64,000 nucleotides of DNA from Brevibacillus humidisoli (GTDB taxonomy: Bacteria; Bacillota; Bacilli; Brevibacillales; Brevibacillaceae). A program made the translations under genes and the position numbers. Below are positions 16,145 to 24,700 of this stretch, one piece after another. Numbering within the stretch: the first letter of the stretch is position 1; every line of letters begins with the position of its first letter. The notes beneath the pieces are model-generated. The model had not been told where the DNA came from. It made no database searches and worked only from the letters and a program-made list of their open reading frames with translations. The stretch is taken from NCBI RefSeq assembly GCF_020923435.1, contig NZ_CP087263.1, forward strand, positions 4,235,970 through 4,299,969, in the 5' to 3' direction.

Positions 16145-16654
16145 CTACTGCTGCGTGCAGTTGCTATTTGTACCGCTCCGCTTACCATACTTCCTGCCCA
16201 TCATAAAAATCAGCGGTGTCCCAACAATCGTCGGCAAAAACCAGACCAGCAGCACCGGCAGATCGCTGACCAACGGGATGTCCCCATGATTAACCACCAG
16301 CATCCCGGTCACCACTCCGATATAAGACCCCAACATCCCGCCGATGTGCTTGCCCATCCAGTTGCGCCAGCCACGCTTGCGGGCCAGGTATCCGATCAGC
16401 GCCAGTCCATATGAGAAGATCGCGATATAAAACAGATAGGCGCTCTCCGACCAATTGGCGATCGCCATCACCACCGATGAGAGAAACACCCCGACGTAGG
16501 CAGCGTGATAGATTTCGCCGGTGATCGTGTGCAGCCCCTTTCGCTTTGCGGCAAAGGCGGCTGCCAGCCCGGTCAGCAGGCAGATGGTTCCGGACAAGAT
16601 ATGAATCCATAAAGTAAGTTCCAGAAGTTCAAACATCGCCAGAAGTTCAAACAT
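16145..16654 (-). CDS. DUF2306-type multipass membrane protein
   Basis: 169 residues with about five hydrophobic segments: ILSGTICLLTGLAAAFA, VFLSSVVMAIANW, LFYIAIFSYGLALIGYLA, MLGSYIGVVTGMLVV, and VLLVWFLPTIVGTPLIFM. Conserved His residues lie at the first helix (WIHILSG) and in HTITGEIYH, as in DUF2306. Function unknown; quinol or heme binding has been suggested for such His patterns but cannot be shown here. The ATG at 16654 is chosen because GAAGGAG sits 8-9 nt upstream; the longer frame to 16699 has no such site. The first 17 bp are tandemly duplicated (MFELLA/MFELLE), giving two possible ATGs. Confidence 0.75.
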   Translation of the reverse strand: MFELLAMFELLELTLWIHILSGTICLLTGLAAAFAAKRKGLHTITGEIYHAAYVGVFLSSVVMAIANWSESAYLFYIAIFSYGLALIGYLARKRGWRNWMGKHIGGMLGSYIGVVTGMLVVNHGDIPLVSDLPVLLVWFLPTIVGTPLIFMMGRKYGKRSGTNSNCTQQ

Positions 16655-16761
16655 CGATGTATCTCCTTCCCCCGCAAGCACAGGTTGCCGTCCCTTCATT
16701 CTACCCGACTTGCCGCGTAAAAGAAAAGATAGCCCCTACGTACCTCTGTCATAACGACAAA

Positions 16762-16794
16762 CCCCCATGTCTCATCAATTGGGAGACATAGGGG
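16762..16794 (-). terminator. Hairpin, likely bioY terminator
   Basis: CCCC-ATGTCTC pairs with GAGACAT-A-GGGG. On the minus strand it is followed by GTTTGTCGTT. It lies downstream of bioY and upstream of the DUF2306 gene. Confidence 0.6.
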
Positions 16795-16900
16795 TGCACA
16801 AGATCGTGTTTTCTGGCATTCTCATCATTATCACATAACGACCCGAATGGTACGCCGTTTCAGTCTAGCAGCAAATCCTCTCGTATAGACGGGGATAGGC

Positions 16901-17041
16901 GGAGAGTAGCTCTTTCCCGGAAGGAGCGACAGTAGCTCTTTTCTGGAAGAAGCGACTCTTGCCAACCAGCCTGGCGCAGCGGACAGTCCCACTTCCTGGC
17001 AGGTTGGCTTTGGTGCGACTGGAGGAAAAGAGCTACTCTCC
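16901..17041. repeat. Intergenic palindromic repeat cluster (three copies)
   Basis: Two direct copies of a 25-30 bp element, AGTAGCTCTTT..CCGGAAGGAGCGAC (16901-16930) and a variant (16931-16955), plus an inverted copy (17015-17041). The outer arms GGAGAGTAGCTCTTT and AAAGAGCTACTCTCC are perfect inverted repeats. Another copy is at 28151-28175 and a degenerate one near 39787-39810. Confidence 0.75.
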
Positions 17042-17078
17042 CCGGCGCCGCTTCCCTTTTGTCTGCAGCCCGGAACGG

Positions 17079-17645
17079 CTACGCCGCTTTTTGTGGACTC
17101 ACCAACAATTGGGCTTGCACCAACCGGTTCCGCACAATGATGCCGATCCAACTGGCCAGAAACGCCTTGATCAGTCCCACGACGATAAACGGAGTGACGC
17201 CGGCAGCCATCGCCTCGGCCCACGTCATATCCAGCACATACTTCAACTGCACCGCTCCAAACGCGAGGGTAATCACCATCCCAACCGTGTTGGCAATCAT
17301 CGCCATCGCGATGGTATACCGAGTCCGCTCCAGGATCAGCCCGGTCACATAAGCCGTAACAATAAATCCAATAATATATCCTCCGGTCGGACCGATCAGG
17401 ATGTGCGGACCTCCTTTTGCTTCAGCGAATACAGGCGCACCGATTGCCCCCAGCAAGGCGTAGCAAATCATCGCCAGTGCTCCGTAACGGCTGCCGATGA
17501 TCGTCGCCGTCAAGCCAACCGCCAGTGTCTGGCCGCTGATGGGAACGATGGGAAGCGGGATTTCCACTTGTGCCAATACAGCCGTAATCGCCGTAAACAT
17601 GGCGCATAGAATCAACATGCGCAAACGCGTATTTCTCGTTTCCAT
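17079..17645 (-). CDS. bioY: Biotin transporter BioY (S component of ECF transporter)
   Basis: 188 residues, about six membrane segments, normal length. Family landmarks: VEIPLPIVPISGQTLAV near the N-terminus, AKGGPHILIGPTGGYIIGF in the middle, and GVTPFIVVGLIKAFLA near the end. BioY binds biotin in the membrane and can work with an energising EcfAT module encoded elsewhere. The ATG at 17645 has AGGAGG upstream. A perfect BirA operator lies 17-52 bp upstream, so it is repressed by biotin-loaded BirA. It is monocistronic, with a terminator-like hairpin at 16762-16794. Confidence 0.95.
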   Translation of the reverse strand: METRNTRLRMLILCAMFTAITAVLAQVEIPLPIVPISGQTLAVGLTATIIGSRYGALAMICYALLGAIGAPVFAEAKGGPHILIGPTGGYIIGFIVTAYVTGLILERTRYTIAMAMIANTVGMVITLAFGAVQLKYVLDMTWAEAMAAGVTPFIVVGLIKAFLASWIGIIVRNRLVQAQLLVSPQKAA

Positions 17646-17661
17646 CCACGAACCACCTCCT

Positions 17662-17697
17662 ATATGTTAACTCTACACAATATAAAAGTTAACATAT
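17662..17697 (-). promoter_or_regulatory. BirA operator of bioY
   Basis: Perfect 10-bp arms ATATGTTAAC-N16-GTTAACATAT, the canonical BirA box layout, placed across the expected bioY promoter. The spacer carries TATATT-like -10 material on the minus strand. Confidence 0.93.
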
Positions 17698-17875
17698 ATT
17701 CGGATGGTTTAAAAGATAAAAATGAGAAGAGACCGCGTCCTGAGCATTCATTTGCAAGCCAAACACTAGCTACTCAAAAGATAATGAAACGTCTGTCTAC
17801 GTAATAGGCGATCTACATCATCCTCGCTGGAGCCCGGTGAAGCACCGACACCCGAAAGAGCTTGCAAAAGGAAAA

Positions 17876-17903
17876 GAGGCGCGATGATCTCCTGTCGCGC
17901 CTC
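17876..17903 (-). terminator. Intrinsic terminator, probably of htrA
   Basis: A 9-bp G/C-rich stem, GAGGCGCGA with TCGCGCCTC. On the minus strand it is followed by TTTTCCTTTTGC. Confidence 0.7.
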
Positions 17904-17960
17904 CTGTGAGAAGAACCTTAGGTTAGGAAAAAAGCGTGGGAACCGCCACACACGACCTCA

Positions 17961-18027
17961 TCTGAGCGAATCTGACCGTATCTTAGCCGATCTGACCGCA
18001 CCTTAGCCAATCTGACCGCATCTGACG
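17961..18027. repeat. 20-bp tandem repeat, about 2.5-3 copies
   Basis: Units TCTGACCGTATCTTAGCCGA (17971-17990) and TCTGACCGCACCTTAGCCAA (17991-18010), then a partial third (18011-18027). A half unit precedes them. They lie in the htrA 3' region, with no open frame of note. Confidence 0.75.
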
Positions 18028-18059
18028 ATTCCATAGGCTGTTCCATCCATCTCCTCATC

Positions 18060-18089
18060 TTCAGGTGCGGCGATCAAACCGCACCTGAA
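18060..18089 (-). terminator. Strong hairpin after htrA
   Basis: An 11-bp stem, TTCAGGTGCGG with CCGCACCTGAA, 31 bp after the htrA stop. It lacks a T-run, so it may protect the mRNA 3' end rather than terminate; the T-tailed hairpin at 17876-17903 follows. Confidence 0.5.
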
Positions 18090-18120
18090 CAGTGCCGTAC
18101 ATGACGTCAAGGAAACGCCC

Positions 18121-19365
18121 TTACTGCCCTTGCTCACCCAACGTCACCGTAGCCGTCTTCAGGAAGCCGTCCCGATAGTACGACACTTCTACCTGTTGTC
18201 CGGCTGTTTTCTCCAAAGTCAGGTACTTGCGCAGTTGCGCACCGCTAGTGATCTCTTGATCATCCAACTTGACGATCACGTCGTACTGACGCAGTCCGGC
18301 TTTTGCCGCTGGCGTAAATTCTTCGATCTGCCAGATCAGCACGCCTGCTTTGACCTCATCCGGCAGGTGCAGCTCCTGCTTCCAAGCGTAACGCGGTATC
18401 GTGGTTAGATCACGCGGTACGATTCCCAGATAGCCACGCTTTAGTTTTCCGTCTTCCACTAACTGCTTGGTGATTTTCTTCACGTCGTTGATCGGAATCG
18501 CAAAGCCGAGTCCCTCTACATCCTCTCGGGCGATCTTGAGCGTATTGATACCGATCACCTGTCCCTGGATGTTGAGCAAAGCCCCACCGCTGTTGCCGGG
18601 GTTGATCGCGGCGTCGGTCTGGATCACGTCCAGTTCCCAATCTGTTTCGCCGTCGCTGTTGAGATCGACCGGCATGGAGCGGTCGACGCCGCTGACGATC
18701 CCCTGGGTCACCGTGCGGGAAAACTCCAGTCCCAGCGGATTGCCGATGGCGATAGCGGGCTCGCCTACTTTCAGCGTATCAGAGTTGCCCAATTCAGCTA
18801 CGGTCGTCACGGCAGAGCCGTCAATCTCCAGTACGGCCATATCCGTGTAGGGATCTGCACCGAGTATTTTTGCTTCTACCTTATCTCCGTTGGGCAGGGA
18901 GACTTCCACTCGCTCAGCCCCATCAATCACATGGTAGTTGGTCACGATGTGTGCCTTGCCGTTTTTCTTTTCATAGATGACGCCCGATCCCTGACCGCCT
19001 TCTACCGTTCCGGTCTGCTGGGTCCAGAAGTTGGTTACCCGCCGGATGTTGATCACACCGACAATCGCCTCTTCTACTCTCTCTACTGCCTCCACGGTAG
19101 CGGATTCGACGCTGAGAGAGACAGGCTGAACGACGGTATTGGCTGTGTTGGCGGCGGTAACAGCATCCCCCTCGTCCTTGGCAAAGGCCAGATTAGGTTG
19201 GATCATCGAGATATAGCCAGCCTTGGACAGCGTCGGCAGCATCAACAGAACAACCAGCCCGCCAATCACCGCGGAAGTGATCGAGGTGAGAATCAGCCGA
19301 CCGATGCCACTATCACGACGTTTTTTTCGCTGCACCTGATACATGTCATCATCGTAAAAACCCAT
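18121..19365 (-). CDS. htrA: Membrane-anchored serine protease HtrA (S1C family)
   Basis: 414 residues. A cytoplasmic N-terminus is followed by one membrane anchor (about 21-45), then a trypsin-like domain with the catalytic triad His145 (NYHVIDG), Asp175 (YTDMAVL) and Ser259 (GNSGGALL). One C-terminal PDZ domain begins around RGYLGIVPRDL. It degrades misfolded exported proteins at the outer face of the membrane. This is the yycK/htrC-type copy that follows walJ in Bacillales; here a small plus-strand gene sits between them. The ATG at 19365 has GAAGGAG upstream. Confidence 0.95.
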   Translation of the reverse strand: MGFYDDDMYQVQRKKRRDSGIGRLILTSITSAVIGGLVVLLMLPTLSKAGYISMIQPNLAFAKDEGDAVTAANTANTVVQPVSLSVESATVEAVERVEEAIVGVINIRRVTNFWTQQTGTVEGGQGSGVIYEKKNGKAHIVTNYHVIDGAERVEVSLPNGDKVEAKILGADPYTDMAVLEIDGSAVTTVAELGNSDTLKVGEPAIAIGNPLGLEFSRTVTQGIVSGVDRSMPVDLNSDGETDWELDVIQTDAAINPGNSGGALLNIQGQVIGINTLKIAREDVEGLGFAIPINDVKKITKQLVEDGKLKRGYLGIVPRDLTTIPRYAWKQELHLPDEVKAGVLIWQIEEFTPAAKAGLRQYDVIVKLDDQEITSGAQLRKYLTLEKTAGQQVEVSYYRDGFLKTATVTLGEQGQ

Positions 19366-19623
19366 GCTTTCTCTCTCCTTCCTCTTGTATTACTAGGGTA
19401 ACAGCTTTTTGCCCCATCTATACGATTTGTCAACTATAGTATACAAAATCGTTTTGGCAAAGTGGCGTGAGAAATATGGAAAGGTTGTGGAATGGGCTGC
19501 GCGACACGATATTTGTTAAGCATATTTGCCGGTCTGGGCGGATAAGCTGGTAGTAGATTCTCAGTCTCTACTTTACCGGATGAAAGATCCGACTACTGAC
19601 CACATAGGAAAGGATTGATAGAA

Positions 19624-19911
19624 ATGAAACGCTACTCCCCGCTGCAAGAGATCAATCTGGCCGCCAAGCTGGCTGACCTGCGTGATGCCGACTACCACAA
19701 TACACTGCTTCTGGATGCCCTGATTGAACTCCTGATCGAAAAAAACGTGCTTTCGCACGAAGAACTGCATGCGAAAGCACGTCACCTGGATCAACAGACG
19801 GTTGTGGACGGGCGCGTGCTACCGAGCAGCCATCCTCAATCCGATTCTACCAAACGACCGAATCGACCGCCAGAGGACAGTGTGTCCCCTACACCTCCTC
19901 CATTCTCGTAG
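19624..19911 (+). CDS. Small unknown protein, helical with Pro-rich tail
   Basis: 95 residues from the ATG at 19624, chosen because AAAGGA lies 9 nt upstream; a TTG at 19615 would shorten the spacing to nothing. Residues 1-55 are predicted helical (LAAKLADLRDADYHNTLLLDALIELLIEKNVLSHEEL). The tail is rich in Pro and Ser (PNRPPEDSVSPTPPPFS). I do not recognise a family. It is the only plus-strand gene in this stretch, divergent from htrA, and its last 23 bp overlap the 3' end of walJ tail to tail. Confidence 0.65.
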   Translation: MKRYSPLQEINLAAKLADLRDADYHNTLLLDALIELLIEKNVLSHEELHAKARHLDQQTVVDGRVLPSSHPQSDSTKRPNRPPEDSVSPTPPPFS

Positions 19912-20677
19912 GCCGGTGCGGGTATGTCTCCCGCAGATGGACGTCGTCACCGACGCGCAGCCCTCTTTCCTCCAAAACATCCTTTACGGTTAGCTGGGCA
20001 AGGTCCATCAGGTTGTTCTCCTTGCTCAGGTGAGCCAGGTAGACGCGTTCTGAGCGCCCGCCGAGCAGATCACAGAGCGCCTCACCGGCCGCCTCGTTGG
20101 AGAGGTGGCCGACGTCACTGAGAATGCGCCGCTTGACGCTCCAGGGATACTGCGACATGCGCAGCATCTCCACGTCGTGATTGGCCTCAAAGATATAAGC
20201 ATCGGCGCCGCGGAGCGTCTCTTTGATCCGATCGCTGACATAGCCGAGATCCGTGGCCACACTCAACTTTTTGCTGCCATGGTAAAAGCAGAATCCCATC
20301 GGTTCGGCCGCATCGTGGGAGATCCCGAACGACTGCACCGTGAGATCGGCAAACTCCCGCATCTCGCCCACTTCAAACGGCTGACGCTGTTTCTCGCTGA
20401 TGCGGCCGATCTGTCCGTCCATCGCCTGCCAGGTCTTTTCGTTGGCATAGATGGGAATCTCATAGCGGCGTGCCATCACGCCAATCCCCTTGATATGGTC
20501 GACGTGTTCATGGGTGACCAGAATGGCCTGTAGATCCCCCGGATGGACCCCAATCTCTTTGAGAGCCGCTTCCGCCTGTTTTCCTGTGATGCCGACATCG
20601 ATCAGCAACGACATCCGATCGGTGCCGATGTAGATCGCGTTTCCTGTACTTCCGCTGGCCAATATACTAAATCGCAA
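19889..20677 (-). CDS. walJ: Metallo-beta-lactamase-fold exonuclease WalJ (YycJ)
   Basis: 262 residues. The metal-binding motif THEHVDH is at about 55-61, with later ligands GISHDA and ATDLGY. The opening MRFSILASGSTGNAIYI is typical of YycJ/WalJ. It is the last gene of the walRKHIJ cluster. Family members are DNA-end exonucleases linked to mismatch repair and to coordination of division with replication. The ATG at 20677 lies 39 nt after walI. Confidence 0.93.
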   Translation of the reverse strand: MRFSILASGSTGNAIYIGTDRMSLLIDVGITGKQAEAALKEIGVHPGDLQAILVTHEHVDHIKGIGVMARRYEIPIYANEKTWQAMDGQIGRISEKQRQPFEVGEMREFADLTVQSFGISHDAAEPMGFCFYHGSKKLSVATDLGYVSDRIKETLRGADAYIFEANHDVEMLRMSQYPWSVKRRILSDVGHLSNEAAGEALCDLLGGRSERVYLAHLSKENNLMDLAQLTVKDVLEERGLRVGDDVHLRETYPHRPTRMEEV

Positions 20678-20716
20678 ACTGCATCCCCTACTTCCTCTCT
20701 ATCCTTCGCTAGCTCT

Positions 20717-21502
20717 TCAGTTGGAGGCACGGTCGTCCAGCGGCCGCTCCACTGCACCCGTAAAAGCGTTGACGTAATCGATCTTGCCATCGTGTATGAT
20801 CCGCCAGATCGGGGCCAACACCTGAATATCGGCATCGTATTCATGCCCATAGTAGCCCATCGTCACATCCTCGATGGTCTCCCCGTTTCGGATGAGCTGT
20901 TTTTCCAGCAAAGACCGCAGCGCTGTATAGGCCGAGATGACCTGCCGGCCGCTGCCATGATTGCGTATGCGCAGATAAGATTGCTGATAACCGATGACTG
21001 ACTCCCTCTGGACAAACAACTCCAGCGGGGCCACAAAGATGGGCAGACCCTCATACTGCTGCCAGTACCTGAGCAGACCCCGCTCCGTGTAATACTTGTC
21101 CGGTTGGTACTGATCGGCGTACATCACCCGCTTCTGCAGCTCGCGCAAAAGCTCGGCGGCGTTTGTGGAGTCATTCAGTTGGATCGGCTGATCAAACCGG
21201 GCGGTAATCAGCGAGTCACTGATCGTGATGTGCTGATCCGTCGGCAGCGGGTGTTTGCCGAACGAGTCGGTACTGAGATACTCTACGTGAACGTACTGCA
21301 TCTGCCGTACCTCTTCGGGAATCTCCACTTTCAGCGCGATGTTGCGTTGGTCTAGCAGCAGCTCGATGTCACCCGCTCCCTTTTGAACCTGCTGCACATC
21401 GCTCCACTGCTGGGTTCGCGACGCATACACCTGATAGCCGAGGAACAGGTCGAGCAGCAGAAAAGCCCCGATCAGGATCGATTTTGCCCTACTCCAGTCC
21501 AC
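20717..21502 (-). CDS. walI: WalRK regulatory membrane protein WalI (YycI)
   Basis: 261 residues from a GTG at 21502. The encoded start, MDWSRAKSILIGAFLLLDLFLG, is exactly the family form, and AAGGGAG lies upstream. The longer frame to 21538 is rejected. One N-terminal membrane helix (about 8-25) and a large extracytoplasmic domain. With WalH it restrains the kinase WalK through contacts between membrane helices. It overlaps the end of walH by 14 nt. Confidence 0.92.
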   Translation of the reverse strand: MDWSRAKSILIGAFLLLDLFLGYQVYASRTQQWSDVQQVQKGAGDIELLLDQRNIALKVEIPEEVRQMQYVHVEYLSTDSFGKHPLPTDQHITISDSLITARFDQPIQLNDSTNAAELLRELQKRVMYADQYQPDKYYTERGLLRYWQQYEGLPIFVAPLELFVQRESVIGYQQSYLRIRNHGSGRQVISAYTALRSLLEKQLIRNGETIEDVTMGYYGHEYDADIQVLAPIWRIIHDGKIDYVNAFTGAVERPLDDRASN

Positions 21503-22865
21503 TCTGACCGCTCCCTTCTGTCTGCTGTGACCGCGCATCGATCAATACCTTTTCACCGGTTATGTTCTCCAGTACCCAGACCGGTGTCAGCTCGATGTAG
21601 CCGACATAGAGGTTCGGCCGGTACGCCAGGTAAGCGTGGTGGACAAGGCTCAGGTCTACCTCGTGCTCTCTGGCATAGGCAAACAACTCCGGCCCGGACA
21701 TTACAGCAAACTCCTCAAAATCAATGTACATGTCGTAATCAAGGAGCGTCCGTTTCAGGGAAATCACCTGTCCCTCATCAGAGGTAACCGTCAGCGCCTC
21801 CGGGCTTCCTCCCTCGTCGGAGACCAGAGGATACGCTCCCATGTACTGGCGGAAGGTGATCACGTCCCCCTCACCCGGCCGCTCATGGATCTGTTCCAGA
21901 TAGTACGGATCTGTCCAGCCCAGATGCTGGTTGATAAAGCCGACGGCACTGTGCAGCTTCTCGGCCGGCGTCAATTCCCCTCGTCGCTCCGGCAAGGCCG
22001 GATCGGTGAAGGTGAACATCGGCTGTTCCTGACGGAGCTGAATCGAGCGGCTGCCGTCCGTGTAGATGATCGTCCCATCCCGCTCCATGATTCTGCGCAC
22101 AAGGGTGGGATCGAGGAAAAAGGCGTCCGTCAGCGCCTGTTCCGTAATCGGCAGATAGTTGTAGCGGTATTTCCTCATCACGCTGCTCTCTTTGGGCAGG
22201 TAAAAAATGCGCCAGTAGGTACGAAGTTGCGGGGCTTCGTACATCTCGGCCTCCATCACCTTGAGGAACTGTTCGGGAAGGTTGTTGCCCAGCTTCAGAT
22301 AAGAGTCGCGCAAATCTTTGGGACTCACCACAGTTCGAGCCCGCACCACCTCTTTTTCCTCAGTGGAGATAAACAGCGCATAGACGATATCTTCGCTCTC
22401 CTCCAGATAGAGCCAGAGACGATCAATCTCGGTCACGTCCCGGCTCATCTCCCCGCGAAACGTAAACAACTCCTGCACCACCGAAATCGGGATGCTGGCA
22501 CGGTAGCGAATCTCCATTCCCACATGGTCCTGCATCAGCTCCCGCCATTTGCTTGCGGGAAAGACATACTGGTGAAAATCGTAAAAGTACCACTTATCCA
22601 TCTGGCTGGTCACCATCGTGTACTGAGGATCGACCGGGCTAGCCTTGGTATGCCGGTTTTGCCCGTAGTGAAGCACGATTTCTTCCGGTCGGATCAATTC
22701 ATCCAGCTCCCGGGTAATGCCGATCGGTTCCGGTTCCACGTAGGTGACAGGCGCGATCATCTCAAACTGTGGTTGGTTGTTCCACAGCAGGGCGGTCAAG
22801 ACAAAACTGAGCAGCACCAGCAGGTTGAGGACGACGGACTTGATCCGTTCCTTGTATCGCCTCAT
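21489..22865 (-). CDS. walH: WalRK regulatory membrane protein WalH (YycH)
   Basis: 458 residues from the ATG at 22865, whose A overlaps the walK stop (ATGA) and which has AAGGAGGG upstream. The longer frame to 22898 is not needed. One N-terminal membrane helix (SVVLNLLVLLSFVLTALLW) and a large extracellular region typical of YycH. It acts with WalI as a negative regulator of WalK. Translation is coupled to walK on one side and walI on the other. Confidence 0.93.
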   Translation of the reverse strand: MRRYKERIKSVVLNLLVLLSFVLTALLWNNQPQFEMIAPVTYVEPEPIGITRELDELIRPEEIVLHYGQNRHTKASPVDPQYTMVTSQMDKWYFYDFHQYVFPASKWRELMQDHVGMEIRYRASIPISVVQELFTFRGEMSRDVTEIDRLWLYLEESEDIVYALFISTEEKEVVRARTVVSPKDLRDSYLKLGNNLPEQFLKVMEAEMYEAPQLRTYWRIFYLPKESSVMRKYRYNYLPITEQALTDAFFLDPTLVRRIMERDGTIIYTDGSRSIQLRQEQPMFTFTDPALPERRGELTPAEKLHSAVGFINQHLGWTDPYYLEQIHERPGEGDVITFRQYMGAYPLVSDEGGSPEALTVTSDEGQVISLKRTLLDYDMYIDFEEFAVMSGPELFAYAREHEVDLSLVHHAYLAYRPNLYVGYIELTPVWVLENITGEKVLIDARSQQTEGSGQSGLE

Positions 22866-24700
22866 GCCCCTCCCTCCTTGTCCGCAAACGGCACCCAAAA
22901 CGTAACAGTGGTTCCCCGATTCAGTTCGCTGGTAATCGAGATGTCCGCACCGTGCGCCTGAACCAGTTCGCGAGCGATCGACAGTCCTAGTCCGGTACCG
23001 CCCTGGCTGCGCGAACGCGCCTTGTCTACCCGATAAAACCGTTCAAAGATACGCCTCAGATCCCGCTTCGGAATGCCAATCCCGGTATCGGTGACAGAGA
23101 CGTAGACCCGCCGCTGCCGATGATCTACCTCTACCTGCAGAGTGACGGAGCCACCCGTGGGGGTATATTTGATGGCATTGGACAGCAGGTTGTCCAGCAC
23201 CTGACTCATCGCATCCTGATCGGCGTATACGTGCGGCAGCTCTTCGTCTCTCATCTTGATAGAAAAGTCGATTCCCTGCTGTTCACTGTGCATGGAAAAA
23301 CGGTCTACGGCATAACGGATTAACTCCGCAGGCGAGACAGCTCTCAAGTGCAGCCGCACACCTTGTGAGTCAAAGCGGGAGAGCTGCAGCAGATCGTTGA
23401 CCAACCGTGTCATCCGATCAGTTTCCGTCAGCGTCACCTGCAGGAACCGGCCGGATAGCTCGGGATCTTCCGCCGCTCCATCCAGCAGTGCTTCCACATA
23501 GCTGCGGATCGTGGTCAACGGCGTGCGCAGCTCGTGCGACACATTGGCCACGAACTCCCGTCGCTGCTGATCCAACCGGGCCTGCTCCGTGACATCCTGC
23601 AGCACGGCGATAATCCCGCCTTTTTTCCCGCTGTCTTGTTGAAGAGGGGAAAAGGCTACGCGCAGCATCAGTACTTCCCGATTGGGTGTCATGATCTCCA
23701 TGGTGAGTGGTTCACTCTGCCCCAGCAAAGGCAGCTCCTCCTCAGGAGGGAGTCGGAGCACATCGTAGAGCGTCTTTCTGGCCGACATGACCTCCACGGC
23801 ACGTACCTGCATCATCTCTTCCGCCGAACGATTCATCAGGATGATCCGTCCATCGCGATGGGCAGCGATCACACCATCGCTCATATTGGCCAAAATCTGC
23901 GACAGTTTTTCCCGCTCCTCCTCCTGCTGCAGGATCGCGTCCTTCAGTCGCGTGGTCATGTAGTTAAACGCCATTCCCAGCTGACCGATTTCATCACCGC
24001 TATAGATGCGTACGGCCCGATTAAAATCGCCATCCGCCACTGCGGTTGCCTGCAATGTCATCTCTTTGACCGGCTTTGTAATCGTCCGGGCCAATACGAC
24101 GCCGAGCGCTGCCGTCATCAACAAGGCGATCCCGGTTCCGGTAGCCAAGATGCTCGTAATCTTGCGAATCGTCTCATATGTTGGTTCCATCGACACGACC
24201 ATGTACACAGCCCCAAAAACAATGTTGCCCCGCTTGACGGGAACCGCCAACACCTTTACCCGGTCTCCGGTAAAAGGGTCGATTCGCAGTCCTTCGTTGC
24301 GGGTCCCCATCAAGGCGATCGTCACTTCGTTTTGTGAGGTGCGCTGACCGACAATAGCCTGCTCCGATTCCGTCGTACTGACGATCGTCCCGTTTTGGTC
24401 GATCACTTGCACCTGGGCTCCGTTAAGTGCCACCATGTTGTAAATGAGGTTGTCAATGTCACTTTTGATCATCTGCGGTGTTGTTTCTTTTTTTTCTTGC
24501 GATGGGTCTAGGTGTTTTTCCAACGCGACAGCCAGCATCGTGGCCTGTGCGTTCAGCGTCTCGGAAAAGTTATTGATGTAATACGTCTCTACTTCCCTGG
24601 CAAAATAGGCACCGATAAACTGCATAGCGAGCAGAATCAGCAGGATGTACATGACGACGATCTTCCACTGAATCGTCTTGAACAGGCGAAACCGCCACAT
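22862..24700 (-). CDS. walK: Sensor histidine kinase WalK (YycG)
   Basis: 612 residues. TM1 at about 13-32, an extracytoplasmic Cache-like domain (33-182), TM2 at about 184-206, HAMP (207-260), a PAS domain (about 265-370), and a HisKA domain with H389 in VSHELRTPLTT. The ATPase domain has DNLLSNAIKYTP, DTGIGIP and GTGLGLSI. It senses the state of the wall or lipid II and phosphorylates WalR. The start overlaps the walR stop by one base (TAATG). Confidence 0.97.
   Translation of the reverse strand: MWRFRLFKTIQWKIVVMYILLILLAMQFIGAYFAREVETYYINNFSETLNAQATMLAVALEKHLDPSQEKKETTPQMIKSDIDNLIYNMVALNGAQVQVIDQNGTIVSTTESEQAIVGQRTSQNEVTIALMGTRNEGLRIDPFTGDRVKVLAVPVKRGNIVFGAVYMVVSMEPTYETIRKITSILATGTGIALLMTAALGVVLARTITKPVKEMTLQATAVADGDFNRAVRIYSGDEIGQLGMAFNYMTTRLKDAILQQEEEREKLSQILANMSDGVIAAHRDGRIILMNRSAEEMMQVRAVEVMSARKTLYDVLRLPPEEELPLLGQSEPLTMEIMTPNREVLMLRVAFSPLQQDSGKKGGIIAVLQDVTEQARLDQQRREFVANVSHELRTPLTTIRSYVEALLDGAAEDPELSGRFLQVTLTETDRMTRLVNDLLQLSRFDSQGVRLHLRAVSPAELIRYAVDRFSMHSEQQGIDFSIKMRDEELPHVYADQDAMSQVLDNLLSNAIKYTPTGGSVTLQVEVDHRQRRVYVSVTDTGIGIPKRDLRRIFERFYRVDKARSRSQGGTGLGLSIARELVQAHGADISITSELNRGTTVTFWVPFADKEGGA

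Noticed and set aside
16831-17223. Minus-strand ORF across the palindromic repeats
   Set aside because: It overlaps the bioY 3' end out of frame and consists mostly of repeat DNA.
17766-17951. Minus-strand ORF downstream of htrA
   Set aside because: It runs through a terminator hairpin and lacks a ribosome binding site.
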